Assembly (NCBI RefSeq): GCF_002163585.1
Contig: NZ_CP015579.1
Span: 186,001-250,000 of the forward strand
Reading direction: 5' to 3'
DNA: 64,000 nt
Source of the DNA: Tatumella citrea
GTDB lineage: Bacteria; Pseudomonadota; Gammaproteobacteria; Enterobacterales; Enterobacteriaceae
The first letter of the stretch is position 1, and every line of letters starts with the position of its first letter. The position numbers were made by a program, and so were the translations under genes. The notes under the pieces are model-generated. The model was not told the origin of the DNA. It was given only the letters and a program-made list of their open reading frames with translations, and did not search any database. Of the stretch, positions 62,991 through 64,000 are shown one piece after another.

Positions 62991-64000
62991 TTACAGTGAT
63001 TGTGCGGCAGCCATCGCCAGCGAGAACGAATAGATACGTGCGTCAATATCAAAGATTTGTCCGTTAACCATCATCTCATCTGCCTGATATTGCTGCTGGA
63101 GTGATGCCAGTCCCTGAGCTACCGAAGCCTGATCGCCCACCAGTGACATTCCCAGAGCACGGTCAACACCGTATTTTTCTGCCGGTGACCAGATATGGTC
63201 CATATTTTCGACCGGGACCGGTAACGGGCCAGGCATCCCACGGCGCAGATTAATAAACTGCTGCTGCTGTGAGGTGAACAGATAACGCGCCCTTGCTTTA
63301 CTCTCGGCAGCAATCACATTCACTCCGATCATAACGTAAGGCTCTGCCAGTCGTGCTGACGGGCGGAATTTTTCCCGGTACAGAGTTACTGCCTGAGACA
63401 GCATATCCGGAGCAAAATGAGAGGCGAAAGCAAACGGCAGCCCAAGATGTGCAGCCAGTTGTGCACTGTAAAGGCTGGATCCCAGCAACCATAACGGAAT
63501 CTGTAGTCCGGTGCCAGGTACCGGCTGAACATCAAAATGGCTGCCTGCCGGCGCATCAAACCAGCGGATCAGCTGTTCAATATCCTGTGGAAAGCTGTCT
63601 TCTGCGCTGCCACTCATATGGCGGCGCAAAGCCATCATGGTTCGTTGATCAGAACCCGGGGCACGACCGATGCCTAAATCAATCCTGCCCGGATATAAAG
63701 TCGCCAGTGTTCCGAACTGCTCTGCTATCACCAGCGGCGCATGGTTAGGTAGCATGACACCGCCTGAACCGAGGTGCAGGTGTTGAGTATTTGCGGCGAG
63801 ATAGCCAATCAGTACCGAGGTCGCCGCGCTGGCAATCCCGGTCATATTATGGTGCTCTGCCAGCCAGTAACGATGATATCCGGCAGACTCGGCAAATCTG
63901 GCTAATGCCAGTGAATTGGTAAACGCGGCACGCGGATCAGACTGTTCCGGAATCGGAGATAGATCCAGTACCGAAAGTTTGAAGGGCTTGAGGTCAGACA
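62991..64000 (-). CDS. yhbW: Luciferase-like monooxygenase YhbW, start just outside window
   Basis: Flavin-dependent luciferase-family protein of unknown substrate. The window holds 335 residues plus the last two bases (TG) of the presumed start codon; its first base is 64001. The beginning reads [19 protein letters not shown], matching the E. coli start, and [57 protein letters not shown] and [20 protein letters not shown] follow. An internal ATG at 63845 is not the start. Length would be about 336 residues against 335 in E. coli. It converges on deaD, as in E. coli. Confidence 0.95.
   Translation of the reverse strand, partial: SDLKPFKLSVLDLSPIPEQSDPRAAFTNSLALARFAESAGYHRYWLAEHHNMTGIASAATSVLIGYLAANTQHLHLGSGGVMLPNHAPLVIAEQFGTLATLYPGRIDLGIGRAPGSDQRTMMALRRHMSGSAEDSFPQDIEQLIRWFDAPAGSHFDVQPVPGTGLQIPLWLLGSSLYSAQLAAHLGLPFAFASHFAPDMLSQAVTLYREKFRPSARLAEPYVMIGVNVIAAESKARARYLFTSQQQQFINLRRGMPGPLPVPVENMDHIWSPAEKYGVDRALGMSLVGDQASVAQGLASLQQQYQADEMMVNGQIFDIDARIYSFSLAMAAAQSL

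Overview
The window is a chromosomal segment of a gamma-proteobacterium of the order Enterobacterales. Nearly every protein aligns end to end with its Escherichia coli counterpart, and the order gltB / arcB / mtgA / npr-rapZ-ptsN-hpf-rpoN-lptBAC-kdsCD-yrbG / mlaFEDCB-ibaG-murA-sfsB / ispB / rplU-rpmA / obgE / dacB / greA / yhbY / rlmE-ftsH / folP-glmM-secG-leuU / metY-rimP-nusA-infB-rbfA-truB-rpsO-pnp-nlpI-deaD / yhbW is the enteric one. The divergence from E. coli, and several genes missing from their usual slots (yhcC, elbB, yrbL, yhbE, argG/yhbX), suggest a genus outside the Escherichia/Salmonella group, possibly an Erwiniaceae member such as Tatumella. That placement is inference.

Layout. 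1-3280: most of gltB (C-terminus outside the window). 3281-4040: a gene-free stretch with an NtrC-like dyad, a 12-nt direct repeat and a 14-nt copy of the ArcZ core. 4041-6383: arcB, followed convergently by the sRNA gene arcZ. 6521-7272: a gene-free gap where E. coli has elbB. 7273-16015: mtgA, then the nitrogen-PTS/rpoN/LPS-transport/KDO block on the minus strand. 16242-21065: the Mla phospholipid-transport operon, ibaG and murA. 21141-25098: sfsB, ispB, rplU-rpmA and obgE.

25168-42058 is a complete-looking enterobactin biosynthesis, uptake and hydrolysis cluster: entH-A-B-E-C on the minus strand, fepB-D-G-C on the plus strand, entF-mbtH-fes on the minus strand, fepA on the plus strand. It sits between the convergent genes obgE and dacB and is fenced by two strong bidirectional terminators. 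In E. coli this cluster lies elsewhere and also carries entS, entD and fepE, none of which is here. Two Fur boxes lie in the two divergent promoter regions.

42121-64000: dacB, greA, yhbY, the heat-shock rlmE-ftsH pair, folP-glmM-secG, two tRNA genes, the nusA-infB operon, rpsO-pnp with their RNA regulatory elements, nlpI, a shortened yrbN leader ORF, deaD, and yhbW. The yhbW start codon falls one base beyond the window edge.

No insertion sequence, prophage, CRISPR array or clearly unknown multi-gene system was seen. The most unusual observations are the placement and gene content of the enterobactin cassette, the ArcZ core duplicated near arcB, the premature stop in yrbN upstream of deaD, and a very stable hairpin replacing entS between fepB and fepD.
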